A DNA stretch of 64,000 nucleotides, from NCBI GenBank assembly GCA_009692555.1, contig SHYY01000004.1, positions 17,901 to 81,900 of the forward strand, in the 5' to 3' direction. A model generated the notes under the pieces. That model did no database searches and was not told the origin of the DNA. It saw only the letters and a list, made by a program, of their open reading frames with translations. This document shows, piece by piece, positions 49,924-62,869 of this stretch; position 1 is the stretch's first letter; the number at the start of each line of letters is the position of its first letter. The stretch comes from Myxococcales bacterium (lineage in GTDB: Bacteria; Myxococcota_A; Polyangia; Palsa-1104; SHYY01). Made by a program: the position numbers and the translations under genes.

Positions 49924-49979
49924 GGGCCGAGGTCAGGGCCGAGGTTGGGCCGAGGTTGGGCCGAGGTAGGCCCGAGGTT
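49924..49979. repeat. 11-bp tandem repeat GGGCCGAGGTT (about 5 units)
   Basis: Read directly; intergenic between divergent TPR and rpoD-like genes. Confidence 0.9.
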
Positions 49980-50081
49980 CGCGGGAGTCGGCTCCACGCC
50001 TCCCCGCCCCGTCCGGTTCGCAACGCGGCGTGTGACAAAAATTCCCACTCCTGGCGGCGCCGTGTTAAAGGGCAACGCTCC

Positions 50082-51680
<1,599 letters not shown>

Positions 51681-51708
51681 TCTTCGCGCGGCGCGGCCTC
51701 CGCATCTG

Positions 51709-52014
51709 TCAGGCGGGCGGTGCGAACGGACCGAGGCGGCGGCGCGGCAGTTCCCCGGCCATGTACTCGCGGAAGCGGCGGTTCCACAGCTGCGCCAGGT
51801 AGAGGATCGCGTTGAACCGGCCCGCAGGAAGGTCCGGCCCGGGCTGCGCGCGGCTCGGGCGAGGGTGCCGATCGGCGAGCACCGCCGCCACCACGGGCGG
51901 GAGCCAGAGGAGGCTCGCCCACCAGACATGCGGCCCGGTGGCGACGAAGAGCAGCGTGAGGGTGGGCAGGAGGAGAGAGCCCGCGTGCTTCAGCCACAGC
52001 GACCAGGACGACAT
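51709..52014 (-). pseudogene. Short membrane protein; possibly N- plus C-terminal remnant of an AlkB/fatty-acid-desaturase-like hydroxylase lacking its His-box core
   Basis: MSSWSLWLKHAGSLLLPTLTLLFVATGPHVWWASLLWLPPVVAAVLADRHPR...FNAILYLAQLW|NRRFREYMAGELPRR; no His boxes. Confidence 0.4.
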
Positions 52015-52031
52015 GGCGGCTCCCTTTCTAC

Positions 52032-52049
52032 ACATACGAGTTCGTATGT
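52032..52049. promoter_or_regulatory. TetR-type operator 1
   Basis: ACATACGA-GT-TCGTATGT inverted repeat. Confidence 0.7.
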
Positions 52050-52061
52050 TGCTTGAGTATT

Positions 52062-52081
52062 GACATACGGACTGGTATGTC
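52062..52081. promoter_or_regulatory. TetR-type operator 2
   Basis: GACATACGGACTGGTATGTC inverted repeat, same half-site as operator 1, centres 31 bp apart. Confidence 0.7.
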
Positions 52082-52742
52082 AAGTCCGATGGCGCGGAAA
52101 AATACGAAGGCCGGCGGATCGCGCGACGCGGCCAAGGAGGCGACTCGCCTGCAGCTGATCGACGCGGCGATGCTGGCGTTCGGCGAGCAGGGCTTCGACG
52201 CGCCCAGCCTCGACTCGATCTGCGAGCGAGCGGGGCTGACCCGTGGCGCCTTCTACGTCCACTTCCAGGACCGCGATGAGCTGATCGCCGCGGTGATGGG
52301 GCGCTTCAACGGTGCCCTGCACCACCTGATGATCGCGCGGGAGGGGGAGCCGCTTGATCTCCAGCGCGTGATCCGCTTCTTCGTCGACGCGGTGGAGGGC
52401 GGCCTCTACCCGCCGCGCACCGGCGCGGTGCGGCTGCACCATGTCCTTGACGCCGCGGCGCGCTCGCAGGTGATCCTGGCGCAGCGCGCGACCATGCAGG
52501 GCCAGGCGGTGGCGCTCCTCACCGAGGCGGCCCGGGTCGCCCAGGTCTCGGGCCGGATCCGCGACGACGTCACCCCCTCATCGCTGGGCACCCTGCTCCT
52601 CGCCCTCGCCACCGGCATCGAGACGATGCAGGAGCTGGGCTACACGCCCGCGGTGCGCTCGGCCGGCGAAGCGCTGCTGCGGCTTCTGGAGCCGCCTCCT
52701 CGGGCCCGCGCCCCACCCAAGCGCTCACGCCCCGGACGTTGA
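52077..52742 (+). CDS. TetR-family transcriptional regulator (start at 52077 or 52089)
   Basis: AAMLAFGEQGFDAPSLDSICERAGLTRGAFYVHFQDRDELI. Confidence 0.9.
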   Translation: MSSPMARKNTKAGGSRDAAKEATRLQLIDAAMLAFGEQGFDAPSLDSICERAGLTRGAFYVHFQDRDELIAAVMGRFNGALHHLMIAREGEPLDLQRVIRFFVDAVEGGLYPPRTGAVRLHHVLDAAARSQVILAQRATMQGQAVALLTEAARVAQVSGRIRDDVTPSSLGTLLLALATGIETMQELGYTPAVRSAGEALLRLLEPPPRARAPPKRSRPGR

Positions 52743-52803
52743 CGGGCCTCGCGAGCCGGTGATCGGTCCGTGGTCGGCCTTCCTTGCGGTCACGCCGCGA
52801 CTT

Positions 52804-54368
<1,565 letters not shown>

Positions 54369-54372
<4 letters not shown>

Positions 54373-54683
54373 GACGGCACTCTCTCCTCGACGTAGCGGG
54401 CGATCCGGGCGCGGGTGGGCTCGTCGAGCGCGAGGAAGCGCACCGCGCGGCGACGATCGTTCGGGTCGCGCTCGTCCACCTCGGCGGCCACCACCCGGCC
54501 ACGGCAGCCGATCGGCTCCGGGTCCTCGGGGAGGTGGAAGGTCAGGTCGACCACCTCCTCCATCTCCTCGGGGAGCGCGCGGAGGAAGAGCATGCCACCC
54601 TCGGAGACTCCCTCCGCGAGGCGGAACCAGCGCGCGCCCTGGCGGATCTCCACGGGAACGCGCAGCGAGGCGATGACCGGCAC
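54369..54683 (-). CDS. PilZ-domain protein (GTG start assumed)
   Basis: RVPVEIR...[17 protein letters not shown]...GRVVAAE...[10 protein letters not shown]. Confidence 0.7.
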
Positions 54684-54820
54684 GGCCCGGGACGATAGTG
54701 AAGGAGCGCGGCGCGCGCAAGACGGCATGGGCGTCTCGATGGGTGCGCGCACGCAAACACGTGGCGTGCGAGAATTGACGGACGGACCGTTCGACCGGCC
54801 TGCTATTCCTGGGAGTCATC

Positions 54821-55927
54821 TTGCGCATCTTGCTCGTAGTTCTCGTCGCTGCCGCCCTCTCTTCGGCTCCTGCCCGGGCGGCGTGCAACTTCCCGGCGCC
54901 GGTGCGGATCCGGACGGTGATCCCCGCGGACAACGAGGCGGGGGTCCCGACGTCGATCCGGGTGCGGGTGAGCTACGCGACCGGCGCCGACGCCGAGCTT
55001 CAGTGCGGGAGCAAGCCGGCCGCCCCGATCCTGCGCCTCGCCGCGCCGGTTCCCGACGGTGGCATCGGGGACGGAGGCGCGCCGCTCGACGGGGGCGCGC
55101 CGCCCGACGGGGGCGCGGGGATCGCCGGGCAATGGGTGAAGGCGACCGACGTCGACCCGCGGGCAGCCACGGCGTGGGAGTTCCGCGCGACCCAGCCGCT
55201 CCCGCCGCAGACCACCTTCGAACTGCTCGACACCGCGCCGGCCAAGTGCCCGTGCTCGGGCGGCGGCTGCAAGGCGACCCCGCTCGCGGTGTTCGCGCGC
55301 TTCGCGACCGGCGCCGGCCCGGACAAGATCAAGCCGGTGTTCAGCGGGCTGATCGCGACCACCTGCGAGCACCGCACCTGCCCCGTCCAGAGCGCCGACT
55401 GCTGCGGCCCCTTCGATCACCTCCAGTACACCTTCTTCGACGCCAAGGACGCCGCGGACCAGAACTTCGTCGGGCTGCACCTCCACCTCCGCCGCGACGA
55501 TCAGAAGACCTACGACTTCACCCACCCGGTCGGGCCGCTCACGCTGACCGATCCGGTGGATTCTCCGGGCGCGACGAAGTGGGACACGACGCTCACGCCG
55601 GGTACCTGGCACGCCATCGCGCGGGCCTTCGACAGCTCGGGCAACGAGGACGAAAACGTGGTCGAGGTGAGCTTCGTGTGGCCACTCGCGAAGGACCCGC
55701 TGTGTGCCCCGCGCCCCGACGCCGGCGCGCCCGATCGGCCGGATCTCGCGACGCCGCTGGTCGATTCCGCGGCGCCCGACCTGGCGAAGGGGCCGGAAGG
55801 CGGAGGCTGCACCTGCACCGTCGGCCGGGGCAGGGGCGTCGGCTTCCGGGGAGCGGCGGCCCTGCTGTTCAGCCTCGCGCTAGCGCTTGCACGACGGCGT
55901 CGTGCAGAGCGGGACGGAAGGTCTTGA
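54821..55927 (+). CDS. Secreted protein with MYXO-CTERM-like C-terminal anchor
   Basis: Signal peptide; C-terminus [11 protein letters not shown]...[22 protein letters not shown]. Confidence 0.65.
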   Translation: MRILLVVLVAAALSSAPARAACNFPAPVRIRTVIPADNEAGVPTSIRVRVSYATGADAELQCGSKPAAPILRLAAPVPDGGIGDGGAPLDGGAPPDGGAGIAGQWVKATDVDPRAATAWEFRATQPLPPQTTFELLDTAPAKCPCSGGGCKATPLAVFARFATGAGPDKIKPVFSGLIATTCEHRTCPVQSADCCGPFDHLQYTFFDAKDAADQNFVGLHLHLRRDDQKTYDFTHPVGPLTLTDPVDSPGATKWDTTLTPGTWHAIARAFDSSGNEDENVVEVSFVWPLAKDPLCAPRPDAGAPDRPDLATPLVDSAAPDLAKGPEGGGCTCTVGRGRGVGFRGAAALLFSLALALARRRRAERDGRS

Positions 55928-56921
55928 TCGCCTCGTTGCCGTCGCCGAGGAGGACGCGGTTCGAGAGCAGCACCACGAAGCGCCCGCGCGGGGGATCGAT
56001 CCACAGCGAGCAGCCGGTGAAGCCGAGGTGACCTACGCCGTCGCGGGGCCAGAGCGCGCCCGCCTGCGAGCCACCCGGCGACGGACGGTCCCAGCCCAGG
56101 CACCAGGTGGAGCCGGGAACACCCGACCCGGTCCAGAAGGCGCGCACGGTGGCGGGGGCGGCGATTGGTTTCTTGATGCGATCGCACCATGATTGTGTGC
56201 AGTCGCACCAGGCGCTGATCAGGGCGCGCGCCACGACGCCCACCTCGCGCGCGGTGGCGAACAGCCCGGCGTGCCCTGCCACGCCCTCCATCGCGAGGGC
56301 GTTGTCGTCGTGGACCGTGCCGGCGAGGGAGAGCTCCTCCGCGGGCCCCGCCTCTGGGCCGGGCGAGGGACGGGTGGGCGCGCAGCCCGCCGGATCGGGA
56401 TCGAAGCTCGCTGCGATGCCCAGCTCCTCCGCCACCTCGGCCCACTGCAGATCGAGCCGGGTCCCCGCCGCCTGCTCGACCGCGTCGCCGAGGAGGATGA
56501 AGCCGAGATCGCTATAGACGGAGCGCGTTCCAGGCGGCGTCTCGAGCGGTTCCGTACGCGCCGCCTCGATCACCGCGCGCCGGAGATCCTCCGGCTCGCC
56601 CGCCGCCGCCAGTTCGTGGAGCGGCTGCGACGCGGGCAGGCCGCCGGCATGGGCGAGCGCGTGCCGCACCGTCACGCCGGGGCGAAGCTCGTGGTCGAGC
56701 GGGAGCCGCCCGGCGTCGCCGAGCCGCATCACCAGCGTGGTCGTCACCAGCGCCTTGGTCAGCGAGGCGACATCGAAGCGGGTCTCGGTTGTGCAGTCGC
56801 CCACCGCCTCGTCGAGCTGCGTGCTGCCCCCGTCGCACACCAGGAGCTGCGCCGCGGGAAAGACCGTTCCGACGGCCGATCGCAGCAGATCACGGACCGC
56901 GTCGAGCTGACCTCGCACCAT
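55869..56921 (-). CDS. Serine hydrolase (class C beta-lactamase/EstB-like)
   Basis: [18 protein letters not shown] (SxxK), [12 protein letters not shown] (YSN-like), GHLGFTG. Confidence 0.85.
   Translation of the reverse strand: MVRGQLDAVRDLLRSAVGTVFPAAQLLVCDGGSTQLDEAVGDCTTETRFDVASLTKALVTTTLVMRLGDAGRLPLDHELRPGVTVRHALAHAGGLPASQPLHELAAAGEPEDLRRAVIEAARTEPLETPPGTRSVYSDLGFILLGDAVEQAAGTRLDLQWAEVAEELGIAASFDPDPAGCAPTRPSPGPEAGPAEELSLAGTVHDDNALAMEGVAGHAGLFATAREVGVVARALISAWCDCTQSWCDRIKKPIAAPATVRAFWTGSGVPGSTWCLGWDRPSPGGSQAGALWPRDGVGHLGFTGCSLWIDPPRGRFVVLLSNRVLLGDGNEAIKTFRPALHDAVVQALARG
56174..56189 (-). repeat. Dispersed element copy 8
   Basis: Minus: TGGTGC GATC GCATC AAGAAACC, inside serine hydrolase gene. 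Confidence 0.6.
56195..56210 (-). repeat. Dispersed element copy 9 (21 bp from copy 8)
   Basis: Minus: TGGTGC GACT GCACA CAATCATGG. Confidence 0.6.
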
Positions 56922-56990
56922 GGCGCGGGAGGATAGCGGACCCTGGCGGGGACCGCATCCTCATCGACGCAGGCGTTGCGAAGCGGGCAC

Positions 56991-57135
56991 GGGAACGGAA
57001 ACGGGGACGGGAACGGGGACGGGAACGGGAACGGGAACGGGAACGAAAACGGGGACGGGGACGGAAACGGAAACGGGAACGGGAACGGGAACGAAAACGG
57101 GGACGGGGACGGGGACGGGAACGGGAACGGGAACG
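56991..57135. repeat. Hexanucleotide satellite (GGGAAC/GGGGAC/GGAAAC), about 24 units
   Basis: Read directly; open in all six frames. Confidence 0.95.
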
Positions 57136-57188
57136 ACGAGAACGCCTCGCCGCTTGACCATCGTTCGCCACGGTAGCAAGGTGCAGCC

Positions 57189-57617
57189 GTGATCAAGATC
57201 TGCCCCGATTGCCACTCGACCTGGGCCGGGGGCCAGCGGTGCGAGGACTGCGGCGGCGTACTGCGCGATCCCTTCGGCGCCGAGGCGAAGGAGCTGCCAC
57301 CGTCGATGTGGGGGTACATCCGCCTCCAGTACGGGGCGCGGCGCGGGATGCTGGTGCGGGTGATGGCGATCCTGCTCGCGCCGGTCACCTTCGGCGCGAC
57401 GCTCCGCAGCGGGGCCGGGTGCGAGCGCCCGTGGTCGATCGTCCTCGGCGTGGTGGCCTTTCCGGTCGGCTTCCTGACCTGGTGGTCGATCCACTGGCTC
57501 GCCGGGCGCGCCGTCCGGATCTGGGTCCTGCGGAAGGGACAGGTGAACAAGCGCCGGCTGGTCCGCGCGCTGGCACGCCGCGCCCTCCGGCCCCTCGGGG
57601 CACCGGATCGGCGCTAG
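57189..57617 (+). CDS. Zinc-ribbon membrane protein, hypothetical
   Basis: [19 protein letters not shown] plus TM region. Confidence 0.6.
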   Translation: MIKICPDCHSTWAGGQRCEDCGGVLRDPFGAEAKELPPSMWGYIRLQYGARRGMLVRVMAILLAPVTFGATLRSGAGCERPWSIVLGVVAFPVGFLTWWSIHWLAGRAVRIWVLRKGQVNKRRLVRALARRALRPLGAPDRR

Positions 57618-57740
57618 GAGCTAGTAGTTGCGCGCGTCGAAGTCCCCGGCCGATCGCACCCGGACACCGCAAATGCGGCAGCGGCGCAAGGCCGCGGAGT
57701 CGGGCGATCGACCGGGGCGTCGATCACGTCCTGCCTCGCC

Positions 57741-58145
57741 CTACTTCTTCGCGAGCGCCTCCTCCTCGCTCAGCGTGGTCGCCCCGGCGACGGCGAGGTA
57801 GGGCTTCAGCTTCGCCAGCGTCTTCCGCCCGATCCCCTTCACCCGGGTGAGATCCTCGACCTTGCGGAACGGGTGCGCCTTGCGGTGCTCCAGGATCTGC
57901 TTCGCCTTCGCCGGCCCGATCCCCGGCAGGAGCTCGAGCGCGACCTCGTCGGCCTGGTTGAGGTTCACCACCCCGTGCAGCATCGTGCGGACGCGGCCGC
58001 GCGGGGGGCCCGGCGCCTCCTCGTCGGGCTGGGGCGCGGGGGAGAGGGCCTTCGCCGCGCGCGGGTGCTCGGCGGCGCTCCCGACGGTGGGGCCGGCGCC
58101 GAGGGCACAGAGGGTCAGCATCAGGATCTGGATCAGCTTCTTCAT
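57741..58145 (-). CDS. ComEA-like helix-hairpin-helix protein with signal peptide
   Basis: VNLNQADEVALELLPGIGPAKAKQILEHRKAHPFRKVEDLTRVKGIGRKTLAKLKPYL. Confidence 0.85.
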   Translation of the reverse strand: MKKLIQILMLTLCALGAGPTVGSAAEHPRAAKALSPAPQPDEEAPGPPRGRVRTMLHGVVNLNQADEVALELLPGIGPAKAKQILEHRKAHPFRKVEDLTRVKGIGRKTLAKLKPYLAVAGATTLSEEEALAKK

Positions 58146-58426
58146 CACAGCACTCCGTTCTGCGCGTGGCCACGCGCGCTCTGGTCGTTGTCGTTGCGCC
58201 GCCCGACCGGCCGATCGTCGGGGACGTAGTCGCGGATGTGGAGCGTGCCGTTGACCGGGATCGCGTCGAGCTTCACGTTCCACGACTGGTCGCGGTTCAC
58301 GAACGCCGTCCCGATCCGAAGGAAGAACCCCTTCCGGTCGGGCCCCTTGTCGATGATCGTGTAAACGACCTTGTGCTTGCCCCGCTCGCCGGGATCCGGC
58401 GGCGGTCCTTCGTGCGCCTCATGCAT
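58145..58426 (-). CDS. Small hypothetical protein
   Basis: MHEAHEGPPPDPGERGKHKVVYTIIDKGPDRKGFFLRIGTAFVNRDQSWNVKLDAIPVNGTLHIRDY. Confidence 0.6.
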   Translation of the reverse strand: MHEAHEGPPPDPGERGKHKVVYTIIDKGPDRKGFFLRIGTAFVNRDQSWNVKLDAIPVNGTLHIRDYVPDDRPVGRRNDNDQSARGHAQNGVL

Positions 58427-58686
58427 GCGTTCCTCCTTGGGTTTTGGTGCGTTATCGAATCGGCCGATGCAGGGGCGAATAGCAGCAGTCGTGCCGACGT
58501 CGAACTGGCGCGGAATGGGCACTTCGAGGCATCCGGGGGGCGCTGTCCGGCCGGCTGCCGGACGGGCGTCCGGAATCCGGCCGGACGGCCCGAAGGCCGA
58601 AGACCAACGGTGGAAGGCCCGTGGTCGCCTGGACCTTCGCGCGGCGCGTTCTGGCCCGATCGCCCTGCTCGGTGTAAGGAATTGGC

Positions 58687-59925
58687 GTGCGCACCCGGCG
58701 TAGGCCACTGGCGATCGCGGGCACGGCCTCGGCCGCGCTGCACGCCGCCACGCTGCTCGCGATGGCGTGGGTGCCGCAGATCCGGTGGCCCGAGCCGCCG
58801 ATCGCGGTGGAGGTGCGCGCGCCGCACCGCGTGACGCCGAAGGTCGCGCCCCCTGCGGCGGGCCTGCCTGGCAGCGAGGAGACCCGGCCGCAACCACCCG
58901 CGCCACGCGCCGCAGCGACGAGGAAACCCGCGAAGAAAGGCCCTGGACCGGCGGTCGCGAAGCCCGCCCCGCTCCCACCGCCGCCGAGCACCGCCGACCT
59001 CCGCCCGTTCGCACCCGGCGACGCGAAGATCGTGATCCTGCTGCGCACCGATCGCCTCCGCAAGTCGCCCTACAAGGACAGCGTCCAGGCGCTCCTCGAA
59101 GCGCTGCCCGACTACCGCACGCTGCTCGCCGGGACCGGCCTCTCCCCGCTCGACGACTTCGATGCGCTGCTGATCGCCACCGCGAACCCGTTCGACGTCA
59201 CCGCCACCTTCCTCGCCGCGCGCCATCGCGCCGACCCGCGAATCCACAAGGCGCTCGCGCAGCGCATCATGCCGACCTGGGATCCGCGCACGATCCGCTA
59301 CCTCACGCCGACGCTGTCGGTGCTCACCCGCCCCGACGGCGCGGGACGGATCGACGCGGTGGCGGCGCCCGGCTACCCGCTGCCCGCCCCTCCGGTCCCA
59401 TCGCCCAGTGGAGCGGACGGGGGCGTCGACGAGACCGCGCGCTGGCTGGACGATCTCGCGCGCTTCGACCGGATCGCAGGCGAGGATGGCGGCCCGTCGA
59501 TGATGGTCACCGTGAGCGATCTCGCGTCGCTTTTGCACCTCCAGCAGGGCCTCCCGACGCCGCTCGACGGATCGCTCGCCGCCACCGCCGACCCGAACCC
59601 CGCGCTGCGCCTGCGGATGACCTTCACCGACGAGGGGGAGGCCACCCTCTTCGAGGCCGAGTGGCCGGCGATCGTCAAACGCTGGCGAGCCTCGGCGCTC
59701 CTGCTCGGGCTCGGTGGGATGCTTGACGGGCTGACGGTCAAGCGCGAGGGCGTGGTGCTGGAGGTCTCGGGGCGCATCGCCGGCACGCAGGTGGCGCTGG
59801 CGCTCTCCTGGGCCAAGGCGCTCCTTCCGCGCGCGCGCGAAGCCGCCGCCACCGACGATCCGGCCGACGGTGGCACGCTCCAGACCGACGGGGCGAAGGC
59901 TCCGGTTGACTCGGGCGGGGGTTAG
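58687..59925 (+). CDS. Hypothetical, TonB-like N-terminal TM and Pro-rich linker
   Basis: AALHAATLLAMAWVP; EVRAPHRVTPKVAPPAAGLPG... Confidence 0.6.
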   Translation: MRTRRRPLAIAGTASAALHAATLLAMAWVPQIRWPEPPIAVEVRAPHRVTPKVAPPAAGLPGSEETRPQPPAPRAAATRKPAKKGPGPAVAKPAPLPPPPSTADLRPFAPGDAKIVILLRTDRLRKSPYKDSVQALLEALPDYRTLLAGTGLSPLDDFDALLIATANPFDVTATFLAARHRADPRIHKALAQRIMPTWDPRTIRYLTPTLSVLTRPDGAGRIDAVAAPGYPLPAPPVPSPSGADGGVDETARWLDDLARFDRIAGEDGGPSMMVTVSDLASLLHLQQGLPTPLDGSLAATADPNPALRLRMTFTDEGEATLFEAEWPAIVKRWRASALLLGLGGMLDGLTVKREGVVLEVSGRIAGTQVALALSWAKALLPRAREAAATDDPADGGTLQTDGAKAPVDSGGG

Positions 59926-59966
59926 TCTAGAGTGTGCGCCCCAATCACCGAAAACACCGAGGCACA

Positions 59967-60257
59967 ATGGCTGACCAGGGAACGACGGAAGCGACCGAAG
60001 CGAAGACCGACGCGAAGCCCACCGAGCGGCACCTCTCGCGCGCCGACGCGAAGTGCAGCGTCGAGGGCTGCAAGCGCCCCTACCGCGCCAAGACCTACTG
60101 CGTCACCCACTACAAGCTCTGGCGCCGCGGCGAGATCGCGACCCACAAGTCGCGCTACAAGATCTGCAGCAAGGAAGCCTGCAAGAAGCCGATGGTCCAG
60201 TGGGGCATGTGCGAGGAGCACGTCAAGGCCGCCAAGAGCGGCGAGGTCGCGGCCTAG
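59967..60257 (+). CDS. Small double zinc-finger protein
   Basis: CSVEGCKRPYRAKTYCVTHYKLWRRG ... CSKEACKKPMVQWGMCEEHVK: two C-x4-C...C-x2-H modules. Confidence 0.65.
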   Translation: MADQGTTEATEAKTDAKPTERHLSRADAKCSVEGCKRPYRAKTYCVTHYKLWRRGEIATHKSRYKICSKEACKKPMVQWGMCEEHVKAAKSGEVAA

Positions 60258-60302
60258 CGTCGATCCAGGAAGCAACGGCCGTCACCGACGGTACTCCTCC
60301 CC

Positions 60303-61571
60303 GTGGACAGCATCGTCATTCGCGGCGGGCATCGCCTGAAGGGCGAGGTCCGCATCTCCGGCGCCAAGAACGCGGCGCTGCCGATCCTTGCCTCGTCGCT
60401 GCTCGCGCACGGCACCTCCACCTTCAAGAACGTCCCGCTGCTGAACGACGTCGCCACCATGCGCCGGCTGCTGATCGGCATGGGCGCCACGGTCGAGCCC
60501 GATGGCGGCATCTCGCGCACGCTCCGGATCAACACCGACGGGGTGGACAAGGTCGAGGCCTCCTACGAGCTGGTCAAGACCATGCGCGCGTCGGTGCTGG
60601 TCCTCGGGCCGCTTTTGACGCGCCACGGGCGAGCGGTGGTGTCGCTCCCCGGCGGGTGCGCGATCGGCGAGCGGCCGATCGACCAGCACCTGAAGGGCCT
60701 GGAGGCGATGGGGGCGAAGATCATCCTCGAGCACGGCAACGTGGTGGCGCGCGCGAAGCGGCTGCACGGGGCGTCGATCGTGTGCGACATCCCGACGGTG
60801 ACCGGCACCGAGAATCTGATGATGGCGGCGTCGCTCGCCCGCGGCCGCACCACCCTCGAGAACGCGGCGCGCGAGCCGGAGGTCGAGGAGCTCGGGCGGG
60901 TGCTGAACAAGATGGGCGCGCACATCGAGGGGGCGGGGACCTCGATGATCACCATCGAGGGGGTCGAGGAGCTGCAGCCGATCGAGCACGCGATCATGCC
61001 CGACCGGATCGAGGCGGGCACCTTCCTCGTCGCCGCGGCGCTCACGAGGGGCGATGTGCTGGTCCGCGACGTGGTGCCCGAGCACATGGAGGCGATCGTC
61101 GCCAAGCTGCGCTCGGCGGGCGCCGAGGTGACCCCCGAGGGCGATGGCCTCAGAGTGCGCGGGCGCGCCGAGATCCAGCCGGTCGATATCACCACCCAGC
61201 CCTTCCCCGGCTTCCCGACCGACATGCAGGCGCAGTTCATGGTGCTGGCGACGCGCGCGCGCGGGCAGAGCGTGATCACCGAGACGATCTTCGAGAACCG
61301 CTACATGCACGTGCAGGAGCTGCGCCGGATGGGCGCCGACATCGTGGTCGACGGGCGGACCTCGGTGATCCGCGGTGTGCCGAAGCTCTCCGGGGCGAAG
61401 GTGATGGCGACCGATCTGCGCGCCTCGGCGAGCCTGATCCTGGCGGGCCTCGTCGCGGAGGGGGAGACCGAGGTGCTGCGCGTCTACCACCTCGATCGCG
61501 GCTACGAGAAGATCGAGCGCAAGCTGCGCGCCCTCGGGGCAGACGTGCGGAGGATGAAGGGCAGAGGCTAG
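60303..61571 (+). CDS. murA: UDP-N-acetylglucosamine 1-carboxyvinyltransferase
   Basis: [62 protein letters not shown]. Confidence 0.95.
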   Translation: MDSIVIRGGHRLKGEVRISGAKNAALPILASSLLAHGTSTFKNVPLLNDVATMRRLLIGMGATVEPDGGISRTLRINTDGVDKVEASYELVKTMRASVLVLGPLLTRHGRAVVSLPGGCAIGERPIDQHLKGLEAMGAKIILEHGNVVARAKRLHGASIVCDIPTVTGTENLMMAASLARGRTTLENAAREPEVEELGRVLNKMGAHIEGAGTSMITIEGVEELQPIEHAIMPDRIEAGTFLVAAALTRGDVLVRDVVPEHMEAIVAKLRSAGAEVTPEGDGLRVRGRAEIQPVDITTQPFPGFPTDMQAQFMVLATRARGQSVITETIFENRYMHVQELRRMGADIVVDGRTSVIRGVPKLSGAKVMATDLRASASLILAGLVAEGETEVLRVYHLDRGYEKIERKLRALGADVRRMKGRG

Positions 61572-61623
61572 GTCCGGCGCGGTTTCTTGTGCACACCCAC
61601 GAGACGTTGTACCTATCGCAGCG

Positions 61624-62130
61624 ATGAAGACGCTCGACATCACGACCACCCACCGCCTCCTCAGCCGGATCATGGAGTTCGAGCTGGCCGGCGTGGTGCG
61701 CTACACCCACTACGCGCTGATGATCACCGGGCCGAACCGGATCCCGATCGTGCAGTTCATGCAGTCGCAGGCGGCGGAGTCGCTGCTCCACGCGCAGCAG
61801 GCGGGGGAGATCCTGACCGGGCTCGACGGGCACCCCAGCCAGCGCATCGCGCCGATCGAGGAGACCTACCAGCACTCGGTGGAGTCGATCCTGCGGGAGA
61901 GCCTGGCCCACGAGGAGCGCGCGCTCGAGCTGTACAAGCAGCTCCTCGAGGTGGCGAAGGACGCGACGATCTACCTCGAGGAGTTCGCGCGCACCAAGAT
62001 CGGGCAGGAAGAGCTGCACGGGATCGAGCTGCGGAAGATGCTCCGCGATATCGGCGTCGAACAGGTCCACCATCCGGCCCAGGCCGCAAGGCGCCCGACG
62101 GCGACGGCGACGAAGCGGAAGCGACGGTAG
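61624..62130 (+). CDS. Bacterioferritin/Dps-like ferritin-family protein
   Basis: EFELAGVVRYTHYALMI...AAESLLHAQQAGEIL...ESLAHEERALELYKQLL. Confidence 0.8.
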   Translation: MKTLDITTTHRLLSRIMEFELAGVVRYTHYALMITGPNRIPIVQFMQSQAAESLLHAQQAGEILTGLDGHPSQRIAPIEETYQHSVESILRESLAHEERALELYKQLLEVAKDATIYLEEFARTKIGQEELHGIELRKMLRDIGVEQVHHPAQAARRPTATATKRKRR

Positions 62131-62135
62131 CGCCG

Positions 62136-62837
62136 ATGGCGTCAGGCGGCGGGCCGCTCAAGCTGGCGGTACCCAAGGGGCGTGTCCTCGACGAGGCGGT
62201 GGCGCTGTTCGAGCGCGCCGGGATCGGCCTGCAGGCGGTGAAGGCGAAGTCGCGGCGGCTGGTGCACGATCTCGCGCCGCTCGCCAGCGACGGGGACGGG
62301 CCAGAAATTGGCCTCCGGGTGTACGTGGTACGCGACGCCGATGTGCCCACCTACGTCGAGTACGGCGCCGCGGATCTCGGGATCGCCGGCAGCGATGTGC
62401 TCGGCGAGCAGGGGCGCGATCTCTACGAGCCGCTCGATCTCCGCATCGGGCGCTGCCGTCTCGCCGTCGCCGAGCCGGCCGAGCGCCACGTCGACGACCG
62501 CGCCGAGCTGCACCTGCGCGTCGCCACCAAGTTTCCGAACCTCACCCGCCGGCACCTCGAGGCGCGCGGGATCGTCGCCGACGTGATCAAGCTCTCCGGC
62601 TCGATCGAGCTGGCGCCGCTGACCGGCCTCGCCGACTGGATCGTCGATCTGGTCTCGACGGGAGAGACCTTGCGCCAGCATCACCTGCGCGAGGTGGAGA
62701 CGGTGCTCGAGGTGTCGGCGCGCGTGGTGGTCAACCGGGCCAGCCTGAAGCTCCGTCGCCGCGAGATCGACCGCGTGCTGGCGCGGCTGCGCGGGGCGGT
62801 CGGCCCGGCGATCGCCACAAGCAGGCTGAGGGGATGA
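62136..62837 (+). CDS. hisG: ATP phosphoribosyltransferase, short-form-like
   Basis: KLAVPKGRVLDEAVALFERAG; VEYGAADLGIAGSDVL; LTGLADWIVDLVSTGETLRQHHL. Confidence 0.92.
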   Translation: MASGGGPLKLAVPKGRVLDEAVALFERAGIGLQAVKAKSRRLVHDLAPLASDGDGPEIGLRVYVVRDADVPTYVEYGAADLGIAGSDVLGEQGRDLYEPLDLRIGRCRLAVAEPAERHVDDRAELHLRVATKFPNLTRRHLEARGIVADVIKLSGSIELAPLTGLADWIVDLVSTGETLRQHHLREVETVLEVSARVVVNRASLKLRRREIDRVLARLRGAVGPAIATSRLRG

Positions 62838-62869
62838 TCGTCCCGCCCGGCGTGTGCTAGGCTCGCGCC

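Noticed and set aside
57640-57740. Possible tiny minus-strand coding fragment ...ALRRCRICGVRVRSAGDFDARNY*
   Set aside because: No start codon and too short to distinguish from chance; CxxC alone is insufficient
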